Origin: Siderastrea siderea
Taxonomy: Eukaryota; Cnidaria; Anthozoa; Scleractinia; Rhizangiidae
Direction: 5' to 3'
Assembly: GCA_964030785.1 (NCBI GenBank)
Contig: OZ034979.1
Coordinates: forward strand, 39,799,984-39,863,983
Length of the DNA stretch: 64,000 nt
In this document: one piece after another, positions 11,501-23,734 of the stretch
Layout of the letters: every line of letters starts with the position of its first letter
Position numbering within the stretch: position 1 is the stretch's first letter
Program-made: the position numbers and the translations under genes
Notes under the pieces: model-generated
What the model saw: only the letters and a program-made list of their open reading frames with translations
What the model was told of the DNA's origin: nothing
Database searches by the model: none

Positions 11501-11995
11501 GCTGTACGAGATAACATGGTACGAGAGTGCAAATGCCACGGAGTTTCAGAGGCCTGCACCGTTCGCACATGTTGGAAACGCTTACCTGATTTCAAACGGA
11601 TCGGTGACGTGCTCATAGATAAATTCGACAGCGCGTCCATGGTGGAATTTGAACAAAACAACAATCGCAATGGCCATGTTGCTAAAAAGGGGAAACCGGC
11701 GTTTCGGCCAAGAAACAAACTCCACAAAGCACCTACGATAGCTGATTTGGTCTACTACGAAGATTCTCCAAACTTTTGCCAGCGGAATCCCGAAACGGGA
11801 TCTCTCGGAACAAGAGGGCGTGTATGCAACAACACGTCCCTCTTGACGGATGGGTGTGATCTAATGTGCTGTGGAAGAGGGTATACGACGAGTGAAAGCT
11901 AACTGGAGGAACTATGTAATTGCCGTTTCTTTTGGTGTTGTAAGGTCAAGTGTGAGAGCTGTCGCTCAAGGCAGATCGTGCACAGGTGCAAGTAA
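11501..11995 (+). pseudogene. Wnt terminal exon, unit 1, premature stop
   Basis: Acceptor TCTTTTCCAG, then a frame entering in phase 0. The exon encodes [16 protein letters not shown], the palmitoleoylation-site loop of Wnt proteins, then GDVLIDKFDSAS, DLVYYEDSPNFC, GTRGRVCNN and GCDLMCCGRGY. A TAA at 11900-11902 replaces the GAA of unit 2. It removes the last 31 codons, including the ELCNCRFFWCCKVKCESC cysteine cluster and the terminal HRCK; the lost frame would otherwise end at 11993-11995. The residue after the acylated serine is Glu (SEAC), whereas the main gene has Gly (SGAC). Without the final cysteines the knuckle domain could not fold normally. Confidence 0.9.
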
Positions 11996-13401
11996 TATTA
12001 GAGAGAAAAAAATCAGTTGGTATCAAGAAATGAGTGGTATTAGCCAGAAAAGGGAATTTTGACGTCTTTGATATCAGGGCTATATAGGTTTAAAGTGAAC
12101 TCTGCTTAAACAAATTATTTAGATACAAATGTTAATAGACTGTCTTTAGAACTATTGTTAGATTCCTTGCTAACTTATCTCTTGCAACAGTAGTGTTATT
12201 GTGAGACGTAAAATTCTGGGAATCTTAGTAGCGAAATAGTTGAGTTTTATGAGCTTACTCGCTTTAGAGTAAAGTCATATCTATAGCTCAGAGGGTAGAC
12301 CGTGGAGTTCTAAAAACGAATTTTGGTGGGGGTGGGGGGGGGGGGGAGAGTGACTTTCAGAAGGTGGGACAAAACGTGCACCGTGCACGTGGAGGGTTAA
12401 AAAAGGTGACAAAAATGACAGCTTATTTAAAGGTTTTGTCGATCTAGGCTAAAAGTATTTAATTAATATTAGTACAAATCGGTCTTTGTTGACTGCAGTC
12501 TTACATATACATAGAAGAGGTGTACCTCTTGGGCGCGTTTATCATGTCTTGTCAGGTTCTTTGTACAGGACATCTGTTAACTTTCCGTCAAGTTACTTCT
12601 ATTGTTACTGTTTTCACTGCTCGCTACTTTAGAGATTTGCTAACAATCACCAAATTTTATCGCTTCTTTTAGAGGTTTGCAACTTTTTTTCTGGGCCTCG
12701 TTTCCTCTTGGAATAGAAATAGCGAAACACTTAGAACATCAGCCTTGCACCTGGACGTTCCCACTTGCCTCGCTTCCCGAGCGAAGCCTGGGGCGCGAAC
12801 GTGGTGATATCATCGCGCGAAAGTAGAATCTATGCCCAGAGAAATACACCCCCAGAGATAAACTTTTAATCATTTCCGTTTAGGACATTAGGAGTTCAAG
12901 GGATTCAGAGAGACCAAACCATGAATAATGTTTGGAACAAGCGTTTAGGCCAAGTGGATAGGGCAACATTTTCGTACAACTCATTCTCGCGCAACAATGT
13001 TGCCTTGCATTGTAAGTTGCGATTTTTGGTTGCGCATATTACCAAACGCACAACAAAGTTCCATGTTGTTGCAATAAGTAGACGTGCATCTGATTATTTT
13101 GCCCACTGGTTGTCGCCTTTCCTTCCCTCCCCCTTAAAAAAATTGAAAATTTTCTAGCTGTTTCATCTAAAAGGTGCATCGTGTATAAGAACGTCACTAA
13201 AATATGATTATTCGGTGTTCTTATTTTGGTAGTCCAAGACTGTGAAAAAATGTTTAGTTGTAAATAGAAGACAAAGTGTTTTATATTGTGATACCTTTCA
13301 CTAGCAGAAAGGATTGTAGTGAAAAAACTGTGAACAGATATAATTAGGGAACAATAAAACTATTTTTAAAATAATAGGAAAGCTCACGTAACTGTTTTTC
13401 T
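11996..13401 (+). other. 3' flank of Wnt copy, unit 1
   Basis: Alignable to 20427-21808 of unit 2, consistent with former 3' UTR and downstream DNA. Contains a G run (12329-12345) and an AATAAA at 13353-13358, which is conserved in unit 2 (21760-21765) and could be the polyadenylation signal. No other gene seen. Confidence 0.55.
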
Positions 13402-13755
13402 GCCCATGTTAATTAAGGGTTTTTTTAATTTAATCTAGTTCCAGATTATTCGGCTGATAAACAATCTCGCGGCGCTGTTAACAGCTGGCGCTCTCAGCTA
13501 TTTCGTGCAGCCTCTCGACTATCCACAAAGGGACTACTAGCAGTATGTTCGGCCAATTGAACAAGCCCGTTTCACAGGATCAGGAGATACCTTGTTGACA
13601 GGTCTACATGTAAGTTCGCTAAATAGAATGTACATTACCAAACCACTGATCCATACACCAGTTCCATCGATCTGAATGTGGATCGCTCGGATCGCAATCT
13701 AAGATTGATTTGTCCATAAATAGTAGACTGCGAGTAGTCTCTTATTTTAGTAATG

Positions 13756-13909
13756 CCGATTGTGGGGCGGGCGAAATACTCACGCGCGTGCGCGCGAAAC
13801 TTCGAGGAGACGCAACACGAGGGGAGCTAATTTTCGGCGCTCCCCTCGCGTCGCGTCTTCTCGAAATTTCTTGCGTGCGTGTGTGTATTTCGCCTGCCCC
13901 ACAATCGCC
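13756..13909. repeat. Foldback hairpin in unit 2
   Basis: Counterpart of the hairpin at 355-508 with better-matched outer arms (GGGGCGGGCGAAATAC against its near complement). Confidence 0.7.
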
Positions 13910-15184
13910 ATCGCCAAAAAATAAATTTTTGAAAAATAAATTGTTGAGTTCCTTATCCAGACTTACCTCAACTACAATCTGTGTACACGAATTGACCCTT
14001 GAAAAAAGACCAGTTATACTGCTGGATCTTTGGGACTGGTATCACAACAAACACAACATGCAAACATGGTCCGGCGCCATTTGGAAACTCGCCTAAAGAG
14101 AGAAAACCCAGAGAAAAGGAAGCTGTTCCTGTTAAATGAACTACAGTAATACTGAAAAGTGAGCAGCTTTTTAATTTACGTTGATTGAATCGTGCGGGAG
14201 AGTTAACTCTACAGTGCGCGAAGTATGGAAACGATTAACGTAGTGGGGGGACAGGGGGGCGGGAGACAGGGAGAAAAGGGGGCAGGAAGCGGGATTCCCA
14301 AGGTTGCGGGAAGCGGGAGAAAAAGGGAAAAATTGCGCAACATTGCGCAATATCTTGCAATCGAAAAAATGCAAAGAGGCGGGAGCCAACAAATACAGGG
14401 CGGGAACCGGGATTAAAGGGTACGGGAAACGGGAGGCTTAAACTCCCCTGTCCCCTCCCCCCCCCCCCCCCACAACATACATTTAGCGAACTTAAATCTT
14501 TTCATATTTAGGAATTTGTCGAAATCTGGTTTTTCGTCGCAGTTTAAAACGATAGCTTTTACAGCGTTACTTTGATGTAGACTGCGACATTTTGACCGCT
14601 AACTGTTAACTATAACTACTGTTCTTTCCATTCTTTACCAGGTTGCCGGCTGTCGGTTAACACGTGGTTAACACAGCTAACATTTCACTAATTTTGTTCA
14701 TCTTTACTTTTATTTTTACAACAAGCATGGCCGTGACGACATAACTGTTTTGTAGCTATAGCTTCAGTAATAATCGTGTAATAAAAAGAAATTTATAGTT
14801 ATTTACCTTCAAGTGGAGTTTTGGTGTAATCTTGAGGCCGTTTTAGAAAGGGAATTGTAGCGAACAGGGAGCTTCCTAGCGCATTGGAGTCCACCACGTC
14901 ACACTTCTGTTTTGTCTAATATTAACCTTTAGTTGTAAATTAATTAATTGAAACTCAAGAGGCTCTTTGACAAGAAGCAAAATAAGCTTTTTAAGACTTT
15001 TAAAGTAGATCAAAACGATTGCGTTTTTTGTCTAAAAATTCTGCCTTCGCACTCGTGCAAGTGCCTTCCAAAATGGCCTTAGACTTTATACACAAAGCAC
15101 AGATGACTGAATCACTGTTGCATTTTACTGGCTATATAATTTTCGTTTGCCCTAGTTGTTCCTCCCTAATTTTCGTTTGCCCTT

Positions 15185-15420
15185 GTTGTTCCTCCCTACC
15201 CCGTCTCCCCTCCTGGATTAAATTTATTAGGAGTAAGGTTTTCAGTTCAGACTTGGAAAAAAATTGCTATGGTATCCAAACCCTATGGTCTCAATGCTGG
15301 TCGTTGTTCCTCCCTACCCCGTCTCCCCTCCTGGATTAAATTTATAAGGAATAAGGTTTTCAGTTCAGACTAGGAAAAAAATTGTTATGGTATCCAAACC
15401 CTATGGTCTCGATGCTGGTC
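15185..15420. repeat. 118-bp local duplication in unit 2
   Basis: GTTGTTCCTCCCTACCCC and the following sequence occur at 15185 and again at 15303. Units 1 and 3 have the segment once. Confidence 0.8.
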
Positions 15421-15464
15421 TTTGAAACGGAAATATTTTGAAAAAGAAAAGAGATAATCTCATT

Positions 15465-15537
15465 TGGTTTCGGCCAGGATCGAACTGGCGACCTTCTGCG
15501 TGTAAAGCAGACGTGATTGACACTACACTACGAAACC
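15465..15537 (-). pseudogene. tRNA-Val (UAC) relic with damaged D loop
   Basis: Counterpart of the tRNA at 1896-1968. Acceptor, anticodon (TAC) and T arms are unchanged, but the D loop GTGGTTATCAC has become GTGTCAATCAC. This removes the GG pair that contacts the T loop and weakens the A box. Probably not a working tRNA gene. Confidence 0.75.
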
Positions 15538-16717
15538 AATCACACGTCTCGAAGGGTAAAATTAACAATGTATTTCTTCCCGCACATCATTGGTTAATAC
15601 TATTAAATGACGTGGTATCCTTAACGCGGATATGATTTGATGTCGAACAATATTTGTCAAGCAATTATTCTTTGTTTTCAAAGTGAGTTTTTCCTTTTGA
15701 GAAAACGTCAAGCATTATATTGTTTCGCTATGCAATCTTTTGGCGGGACACTAGGTTCCTTGTTCGTGGTTCTTCACGTGGTTGCGGCGTATAAAGGAGC
15801 AATTAGATCATGCACAGGAAAAGCTTCATCTCGTTTCAAAGCTAAATTGACAAAAGACTTTTTTTTTCTTTCAAGACACTGAAAAAATAAACTTCGTCTC
15901 ATGAAATTATAATAACTGCTGTATAGCTTTCTTTAAATGTCTACACTTTATAGTGTTATAACCTCTAGTGTGCATCGTTAAAGCCGTCTTCAGCCGCATA
16001 TTTGTCAGTGTAATGAAAAATACCACAGGAAAGTACTGCTCAGTAGCTTTCACTGGAATGGTCATTCTTTATGATTTCACTCACACCGTATACACAAAAA
16101 AACCTCCAAATACCAGATGAAAGTTAAACTGCTGAATGGCCATTCTCTTCACAAATTACTGGTCCATAGGTAATATATCATTTCAGCTTTCACAAAGGGA
16201 TCAAACGCTAAATTATGGGCTTACCTTACTCGACGTTTTGAAAATTTTAAGAGCTGAACACGTTTTTGTGTGCTTCTGTATCCTACTCCAAGGTACTGTA
16301 CGAATAGAAACGTTACTTTTGAGACAAACTGTGCAAAAGATTTCTCTTTTGACTGCATTCACGATAAGGAAAACTAGTAATATTTAATCCTATACTGAAT
16401 TTCTAAATTTCCCGAGGAAGCAACTTTCTGACGAAGTTATTGAGCAGTACTTTTCTGTGGTGATGTTTATTGTGAGTACAACGAGTCAATGAAATCCAGA
16501 GTCACCGTCGAAGCCAGTGCTACAAGCAGTACTTTTATTTGTTGTTGTTTGGCTGTACATAGTGCTCCTCACTTACGAGTGAATAAAACTTCTAAGAGCT
16601 TGTCAATGAGTGACCATTCAAATTAAAGCTAGTGGTGTTTCTTTCATCTTTTCTTCCTTTTCTGTTAACCTTTTCAACCTGATTTACTGGTTGCGTGAAC
16701 ACTTTACTGTTTTTCAG

Positions 16718-16909
16718 CCGGTGTTTCGCACGCAATTGCTAGAGCTTGTAGCGATGGCAAAGTTTCGGCTTGCGGGTGTGATAACAGATACAAAGGCGTA
16801 ACCAACGAGGGATGGCAGTGGGGAGGCTGTAGCAATAACATCCACTTTGCAGACCAGTTTTCGAGAAAGTTTGTTGACGCTGGAGACAAGAGACGAGGCT
16901 GGGAGTACG
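16718..16909 (+). pseudogene. Wnt penultimate exon, unit 2, two deletions
   Basis: Compared with 3144-3409 this exon has lost 39 nt at its 5' end; the acceptor now abuts CCGGTGTTTCGC, removing the CRETA...YSITA region. It has also lost 35 nt near its 3' end, removing the NLHNNEAG region. The remaining 192 nt leave in phase 1, but the terminal exon at 19932 needs phase 0. Splicing would therefore give a stop after four codons (GC-TGT-ACG-AGA-TAA). [14 protein letters not shown] and the WGGCSNNI motif are still readable. Confidence 0.9.
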
Positions 16910-17419
16910 GTGAGTTCTCAACTGTTTGCGTGTGAATATTAAATAAACTGTAAGCTGGAAATAAAATTTAACAGCGGAAATAACCTATTTCACTCCCAGA
17001 CCGTTAAACTGAGGGAGTCGCAACGTGATTTTTCATATTGAGTGTATAGTTTCGTACGAAGTGTGACCATTTTTTGAAAGATATAAAGAGACACTTTTCA
17101 ATGGCGCTGTCGTTTTTTTAAGATTGGATACTTAACAAGGGTCTTTTTTCGTATTGTTTCAATTTTGAGCTTGTTGAAAGGATTAGACCACGCTAAAAAG
17201 GACAAGGAGAGCCGTAGCCCGCGGCAACAACGGACTCTCTTTTCCGTTATTATAAACAATTGCTTCCGACCGATTCATTACAAAAAGTAATCTAACCTGA
17301 GTCATAGCGGTGAGAAAGCCGTCTGTACTTGATGAGCTAAAAGGAAAAACTTATTGTTATCGTAAACTACGTGACTGCTATTCAGGCGGATTGAGCCAAC
17401 GTCCAGTTTCTTTTGATAG

Positions 17420-17615
17420 GAATTATTTACTGAGCTGTTCCTTAGTGAGGACATCTATGACACTCGAGCAGGTTGCCTTCTTGTGTTTTCTAGTAGACAA
17501 AATTACACGCTCTACTTTATGAAGAATTGATGGCCGACTGATTTTATATTTATTTACCAAGTTTTTATTGTGAACCAGAAAAAAATGTTTTTTGAATCGA
17601 CTGTTTTATTTACAG
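17420..17615. mobile_element. 196-bp insertion private to unit 2
   Basis: Units 1 and 4 read CTTTTGATAG directly into TATATGATCC (3891 and 62001); unit 2 has 196 bp between them. It begins GAATTATTTACTG and ends CTGTTTTATTTACAG. I see no clear terminal inverted repeat or target-site duplication and cannot classify it. A deletion shared by the other copies is less likely. Confidence 0.7.
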
Positions 17616-18701
17616 TATATGATCCATTGCAAAACATTTGTAATTTACCGGCCTTTAGTTTCTACCAGAGCCAAACGTTTGAATCGAGGAATAAAATCCT
17701 ACTGTGCGACCATTGAAATTGAAAGTAAGGAGTACTTGTAAGTTTTACGACAGTAGTGCTTGTTTTCCATACTTTTCAAAGTAAAATTTGAGGGTTCTGT
17801 CTACTTGTGTTTAGGTCTTGCCCACCTTTACAAGTAAAATTCAGTGATTGTTCAATATCCATTTTCTGGTTAGCTGCTAAGAAGAGTGAATTAAGCAAAG
17901 GAAAGATCAGTGATCATAAATAAGCAAATATTCTCTATCCAAACCATGAAAATTGCATCTTAAAACTGACATGAACATAACTGTATGACACTGAAGTCTG
18001 GAGGACTGAAATAGGACTACGCAGAGGGGAGTGTCATTGCACATCAATTTTTCTTCTTCTTTGTGCTGGCGGCATCGGTTTCTCAAATTCGTTTCATTTT
18101 AATTTGGATGGAAAACAAAAAAAGAAAAGTTTAATGACCGAAGCCTGTGGTAAACGTTCTGAATTCAGTTTCCCACGAATCACGTACAACTAATTTCGGC
18201 AAACCCACATATGATCATTAACTATTATTATATTATACGATTGCGGCTTTGCGCCGGTGATCAATTTGCATTTCATGGCTCATAAATCTCGGTCAACCTT
18301 CCCACGATGTTCGAGACCTCTCAGCAAAACTCTCTTGAGCCTGGTAACCACTTGTGAAATAAGCACAAGAATAAGGAGGAAGAGGTTACTCTAAGCCTAC
18401 TTTTCTTTTGAGACGCAAGAACACACTCACAAATAACAGCACTTGACACACTTACAAAATGAAAAAGGCAAGGCCGAGAAATGAAATCATTGTAAAAACC
18501 AAGTTTTGGTTAATTACAAGATAAATGATGTTACTACAATATTTCGGCTCTTTTACAGAGTCATAGTCATGTAATGATGGGTTTACAAGACGCATCTTAG
18601 TACGCAGCATGAAAATGAGCCTGACGCTGGCACAAGCATGTAAACGAAAGAAGAAAAAAATTTTCCTTTCCTTGTGCTTCCCTTTCCTTACGCTCATGTC
18701 G

Positions 18702-19125
18702 CAGGGGCACCCAACGGTTCGTTTCGTGGAACTCTGTTCGGAAAGCCTTAAAATCGCCTTAGATTTTCGGATTTAATTGCATTGAAAGCTGGCCGGAGAT
18801 TTCTTCGGCAAAACATCACGTCGGACTTAATGGTAACAAGAGGATTTATTAGTTCCTATTGTCTTTGGAGGGCCAAGTTTGTCGTTTAGAGTGTAAAATA
18901 AGGTCAGCTGACATTTTCGGAGAGCCATCAGCAGCTCAGAAATTCGGCTAATAGGATTCTGTTTCTTAAAATTTTCTGCGGCCGAAATTTTCAGCTAAAA
19001 AATCCGAACAGATCAATCTGTGTAAGCTTACACAAATATGCCTTTAAATAGCTCTGAAACGATTTAAGAAAGCACAAAATGATATTTCAAGTATTTTGCT
19101 AATATTTTCTCGTTGGGTACCCCTG
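18702..19125. mobile_element. hAT-like MITE, 424 bp, private to unit 2
   Basis: Termini are CAGGGGCACCCAACG and the complement of CAGGGGTACCCAACG, a hAT-like end. Flanks are ATGTCG on the left and ATGTCG(CAG) on the right. Units 1 and 4 have the uninterrupted site GTCGCAGTGATTCC (4840 and 63111). No ORF. Confidence 0.85.
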
Positions 19126-19931
19126 ATGTCGCAGTGATTCCTTGTGAAAGCTAGATAAGAATAGTCCTTGTTTTTTTTTTCTTTTTATGTTCTTGCTTTT
19201 GTTTGTGTTCCTCAGTTTTCATCATGACCCTTTTAGCCTCAATATCAACACACTTGTTCTCCCAACAGTTCTCCTTATATTTCCCATGGTACCTTGTGGA
19301 GGATTTGATTAAACATCAAGACCATTATCTTTGGTGATTATTTCTCTTATTCTCGTGACATGTATGTTTGATCAAGTTGTGTTATCTTAGTAAGAAATTA
19401 GATGCTTGTAGCTATTAAGGCTTACATAGTTAAAAGCACCGTTTTTCTTGTGTCGCTTGTCAAAACCAGTACAGCCTTTATGCGATAACCACAAGCACAA
19501 AGGTCATATGCACGCACAGTGCTACTGTGTTCTTTTGTTCATGTTTGTGCAGTGGATTTCCCACCGGTCCCTATGGGAGAAATAAGCATGAGGACTCTTT
19601 AAACAAAAAGTAAAAAGAGGAAACTTCGTTCCCATGTTTGTCTCACCCAGGTCACATACGAATTTAGTTTGTGCCGGATCCCGACAGTTTTTATTGAGCT
19701 GTTTATTCAACCAGAATGTCATGCTTCATTACAATAATGGAATCAACTTAACTCTCAGCAAGTTTGTTGCTCATTTATAGTGATTTGACTGGCATTTGCC
19801 CGTGCTATTGGGTAGGAGGGGAGGAATTAGTATACAAAGTCTCAGCAATAAATCGTTGAAATTATGGCGTTGAATTCTGACTAGCCACCAGTGATCCCTC
19901 AACTGACACTCTATTTTGCTGTCTTTTCCAG

Positions 19932-20426
19932 GCTGTACGAGATAACATGGTACGAGAGTGCAAATGCCACGGAGTTTCAGAAGCCTGCACGGTTTGCACC
20001 TGTTGGAAACGCTTACCTGATTTCAAACGGATCGGTGACGTGCTCAAAGATAAATTCGACAGCGCGTCCATGGTGGAATTTGAACAAGACAACAATCGCA
20101 ATGGCCATGTTGCTAAAAAGGGAAAACCGGCGTTTCGGCCAAGAAACAAACTCCACAAAGCACCTACGATAGCTGATTTGGTCTACTACGAAGATTCTCC
20201 AAACTTTTGCCAGCGGAATCCCGAAACGGGATATCTCAGGACAAGAGGGCGTATATGCAACAACACGCCCCTCGGGACGGATGGATGTGATCTAATGTGC
20301 TGTGGAAGAGGGTATACGACAAGTGAAAGCGAACTGGAGGAACTCTGTAATCGTCGTTTCTTTTGGTGTTGTAAGGTCAAGTGTGAGAGCTGTCGCTCAA
20401 GGCAGATCGTGCACAGGTGCAAGTAA
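19932..20426 (+). pseudogene. Wnt terminal exon, unit 2, full-length frame
   Basis: Frame is open from the acceptor CTTTTCCAG to TAA at 20424-20426: 164 codons plus stop, ending HRCK. It carries CKCHGVSEAC, DLVYYEDSPNFC, GCDLMCCGRGY and FFWCCKVKCESC. Despite the open frame it shows decay: TVRTCW has become TVCTCW (extra Cys), and the conserved CNC before FFWCC has become CNR (lost Cys; unit 1 still has CNCRFFWCC). The upstream exon joins out of frame. An internal Met (19947) allows a short ORF, but no signal peptide precedes it. Classed as a pseudogene exon. Confidence 0.85.
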
Positions 20427-22161
20427 TATTAGAGAGAAAAAAATCAGTTGGTATCAAGAAACGAGTGGTATTAGCCAGAAAAGGGAATTTTGACATCTTT
20501 GATATCAGGGCTATATAGGTTTGAAGAGAACTCTGCTTAAACAAATTATTTAGATACAAATGTTAATAGACTGCCATTAGAACTATTGTTAGATTCCTTG
20601 CTAACTTATCTCTTGCAACAGTAGTATTATTGTGAGACGTAAAATTCTGGGAATCTTAGCAGCGAAATAGTTGAGTTTTATGAGCTTACTCGCTTTAGAG
20701 TAAAGTCATACATATAGCTCGGAGGGTAGACCGTGGAGTTCCAAAAACGAATTTTGGCGGGGGGGGGGGGGGGGGAGGGAGAGTGAATTTCAGAAGGTGG
20801 GACAAAACGTGCACCGTGCACGTGGAGGGTTAAAAAAGGTGACAAAAATGACAGCTTATTTAAAGGTTTGTCGATCTAGGCTAAAAGTATTAAATTAACA
20901 TTAGTACAAATCGGTCTTTGTTGACTGCAGTCTTACATATACATAGAACAGGTGTACCTCTTGGGCGCGTTTATCTTGTCTTGTCAGGTTCTTTGCCGGT
21001 ACAGGGCATCCCTTAACTCTCCGTCAAGTTACTTGTAATGTCATTGTTTTCACTGCTTGCTACTTTAGAGATTTGCTAACAATCATCAAATTTTATCGCT
21101 TCTTTTAGAGGTTTGCAACTTTTTTTCTGGGCTTCGTTTCCTCTTGGAATAGAAATAGTGAAACACTTGCCTCGCTGCCCGAGCGAAGCCTGGGGCGCGA
21201 ACGCGGTGACATCACCGCGCGAAAGTAGAATCTAGGCCTAAACAGGTGAAATATACTCCCAGAGATAAACTTTGAATCATTTCCGTTTAGGACATTAGGA
21301 GTTCAAGGGATTCAGAGAGAACAAACCATGAATAACGTTTGGAACAAGCGTTTAGGCCAAGTGAATAGCGCAACATTTTCGTACAACTCAGTGTCGCGCA
21401 ACAATGTTGCCTTGCATTGTAAGTTGCGATTTTTGGTTGCGCATATTACCAATCGCACAACAAAGTTCCATGTTGTTGCAAAAAGTAGATGTGCGTCTGA
21501 TTATTTTGCGCAATGATTGTCGCCTTTCCTTCCCTCCCCCTTAAAAGAATTGAAAATTTTCTAGTTCTTTCATCTAAAAGGTGCATGGTGTATAAGAACG
21601 TCACTAAAATATGATTATTCGGTGTTCTTATTTTGGTAGTCCAAAACTGTGAAAAAATGTTAAGTTCTAAATAGAAGACAAAGTGTTTTATATTGTCATA
21701 CCTTTCACTAGCAGAAAGGATTGTAGAGAAAAAACTGTGAACAGATATAATTAGGGAACAATAAAACTATTTTTAAAATAATAAGAAAGCTCACGTAACT
21801 GTTTTTCTGCCCATGTTAATTAAGGGTTTTTTAATTTAATCCAGTTCCAGATTATTCGGCTAATAAACAATCTCGCCGCGCTGTTAATAGCTCGCGCTCT
21901 CAGCTATTTCGTGCACCCTCTCGACTATCCAGAAAGGGACTGTTAGCAGTCTGTTTGGCCAATTGCACAAGCCCGTTTCACAGGATCAGGAGATACCTTG
22001 TTGACAGGACTACATGTAAGTTCGCTAAATAGAGTGTACAATACCAAACCACTGATCCATATACCAGTTCCATCGATCTGAATGTGGATCGCTCGGATTG
22101 CAATCTAAGATTGATTTGTCCATAAATAGTAGACTGCGAGTAGTCTCTTATTTTGGTAATG

Positions 22162-22315
22162 CCGATTGTGGGGCGGGCGAAATACTCACGCGCGTGCTCG
22201 CGAAACTTCGAGGAGACGCAACACGAGGGGAGCTAATTTTCGGCACTCCCCTAGCATCGCATCTTCTCGAAATTTCTTGCGTGCGTGTGAGTATTTCGCC
22301 CGCCCCACAATCGCC
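22162..22315. repeat. Foldback hairpin in unit 3
   Basis: Counterpart of the hairpins at 355-508 and 13756-13909. Confidence 0.7.
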
Positions 22316-23734
22316 ATCGTCAAAAAGCAAATTTGTGGAAAATAAATTGTTGAGTTCCATATCCAGACCTACCTCAACTACAATCTGTGTACACGAATTG
22401 ACCCTTGACAAAAGACCAGTTATACTGCTGGATCTTTGGGACTGGTATCACAACAAACACAACATGCAAACATGGTCTGGCGCCATTTGGAAACTTGCCT
22501 AAAGAGAGAAAACCCAGAGAAAAGGAAGATGTTCCTGTTAAATGAACTACAGTAATACTGAAAAGTGATCAGCTTTTTAATTTAGTTGATTGAATCGTGC
22601 GGGAGAGTTAACTCTACAGTGCGCGAATTAGGCAAACGATTAACGTAGTGGAGGGAGAGGGGAGCGGCAGACAGGGAGAAAAGGGGGCGGGAAGCAGGAT
22701 TCCCAAGGTTGCGGGAAGCAGGAGTAAAAGGGAAAAAATTACGCAACATTGCGCAATATTTTGCAATCGAAGAAATGAAAAGAGGCGGGAGCCAACAAAT
22801 ACAGGGCGGGAACCGGGATTAAAGGGTACGGGAAACGGGAGGCTTAAACTCCCCTGGCTCCCCCCCCCCCCCCCCCACAACGTACATTTAGCGAACTTAA
22901 ATCTTGTCATAAATAGGAATTTGTCGAAACCTGGTTATTCGTCGCAGTTTAAAACGATAGCTTTTACAGCGATACTTTCATGTAGACTGCGACATTTCTA
23001 CCGCTAACTGTTAACTATAACTACTGTTCTTTCCGTTCTTTACCAAGTTGCCGGCTGTTGGTTAACACGTGGTTAACACAGCTAACATTTCACAAATTTT
23101 GTCCATCTTTACTTTTATTTTTACAACAAGCATGGCCATGATGACATAACAGTTTTCTAGCTGTAGCTTCAGTATTAATCGTGTAATAAAAAGAAATTTA
23201 TAGTTATTTACCTTCAAGTGGAGTTTTGGTGTAATCTGAGGCCGTTTTAGGCCGTTTTAGAAAGGGAATTGTAGCCAACAGGGAGCTTCCTAGCGCATTG
23301 GAGACCACCACGTCACACTTCTGTTTTGACTAATATTAACCTTAGTTTAGTTGTAAATTAATTAATTGAAACTCAAGAGGCTCTTTGGGAAGAAACAAAA
23401 ACAAGCTTTTTAAGACTTTTAAAGTATGAAACGATTGCGCTTTTGTCTAAAAATGCTGCCTTCGCGCTCGTGCAAGTGCCTTCCAAAACGGCCTTAGAAT
23501 TTATACACAAAGCACGTTGACTGAATCACAGTTGTATTTTACTGGCTATATAATTTTCGTGTTGCCCTAGTTGTTCCTCCCTCCCCCGTCTTCCCTCCTG
23601 GATTAAATTTATAAAGAGTAAGGTTTTCAGTTCAGACTGGGAAAAAATTGTTATTGTATCCAAACCCTATGGTCTCGATACAGGTCTTTGAAACGGTTAT
23701 ATTTTGAAATAAAAAGGAAAGAAATAATCTCATT

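Larger units (their letters stand above)
1..13401. repeat. Tandem unit 1 of partial Wnt duplication
   Basis: The first bases of the window recur at 13402 and 21809, and the two sequences stay alignable by eye through the foldback, G-rich tract, tRNA, intron, Wnt exons and 3' flank. Unit 1 is the longest because a Crypton-type fragment (5285-6710) and a 4.4-kb TTAA element (6901-11344) lie in its last Wnt intron. It carries Wnt exons at 3144-3409 and 11501-11995 but nothing resembling the N-terminal exon at 58103. The true left edge of the array lies outside the window. Confidence 0.9.
16910..19931. other. Wnt-copy intron, unit 2
   Basis: Alignable to the unit 1 intron on both sides of its insertions and to 61494-63901. 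It holds the 196-bp insert at 17420 and the hAT-like MITE at 18702. No coding sequence recognised. Confidence 0.75.
13402..21808. repeat. Tandem unit 2 of partial Wnt duplication
   Basis: Collinear with unit 1 and lacking its two large insertions. It has its own: a 196-bp insert (17420-17615), a hAT-like MITE (18702-19125) and a local 118-bp duplication (15185-15420). It carries Wnt exon relics at 16718-16909 and 19932-20426, and a damaged tRNA-Val at 15465-15537. Confidence 0.9.
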
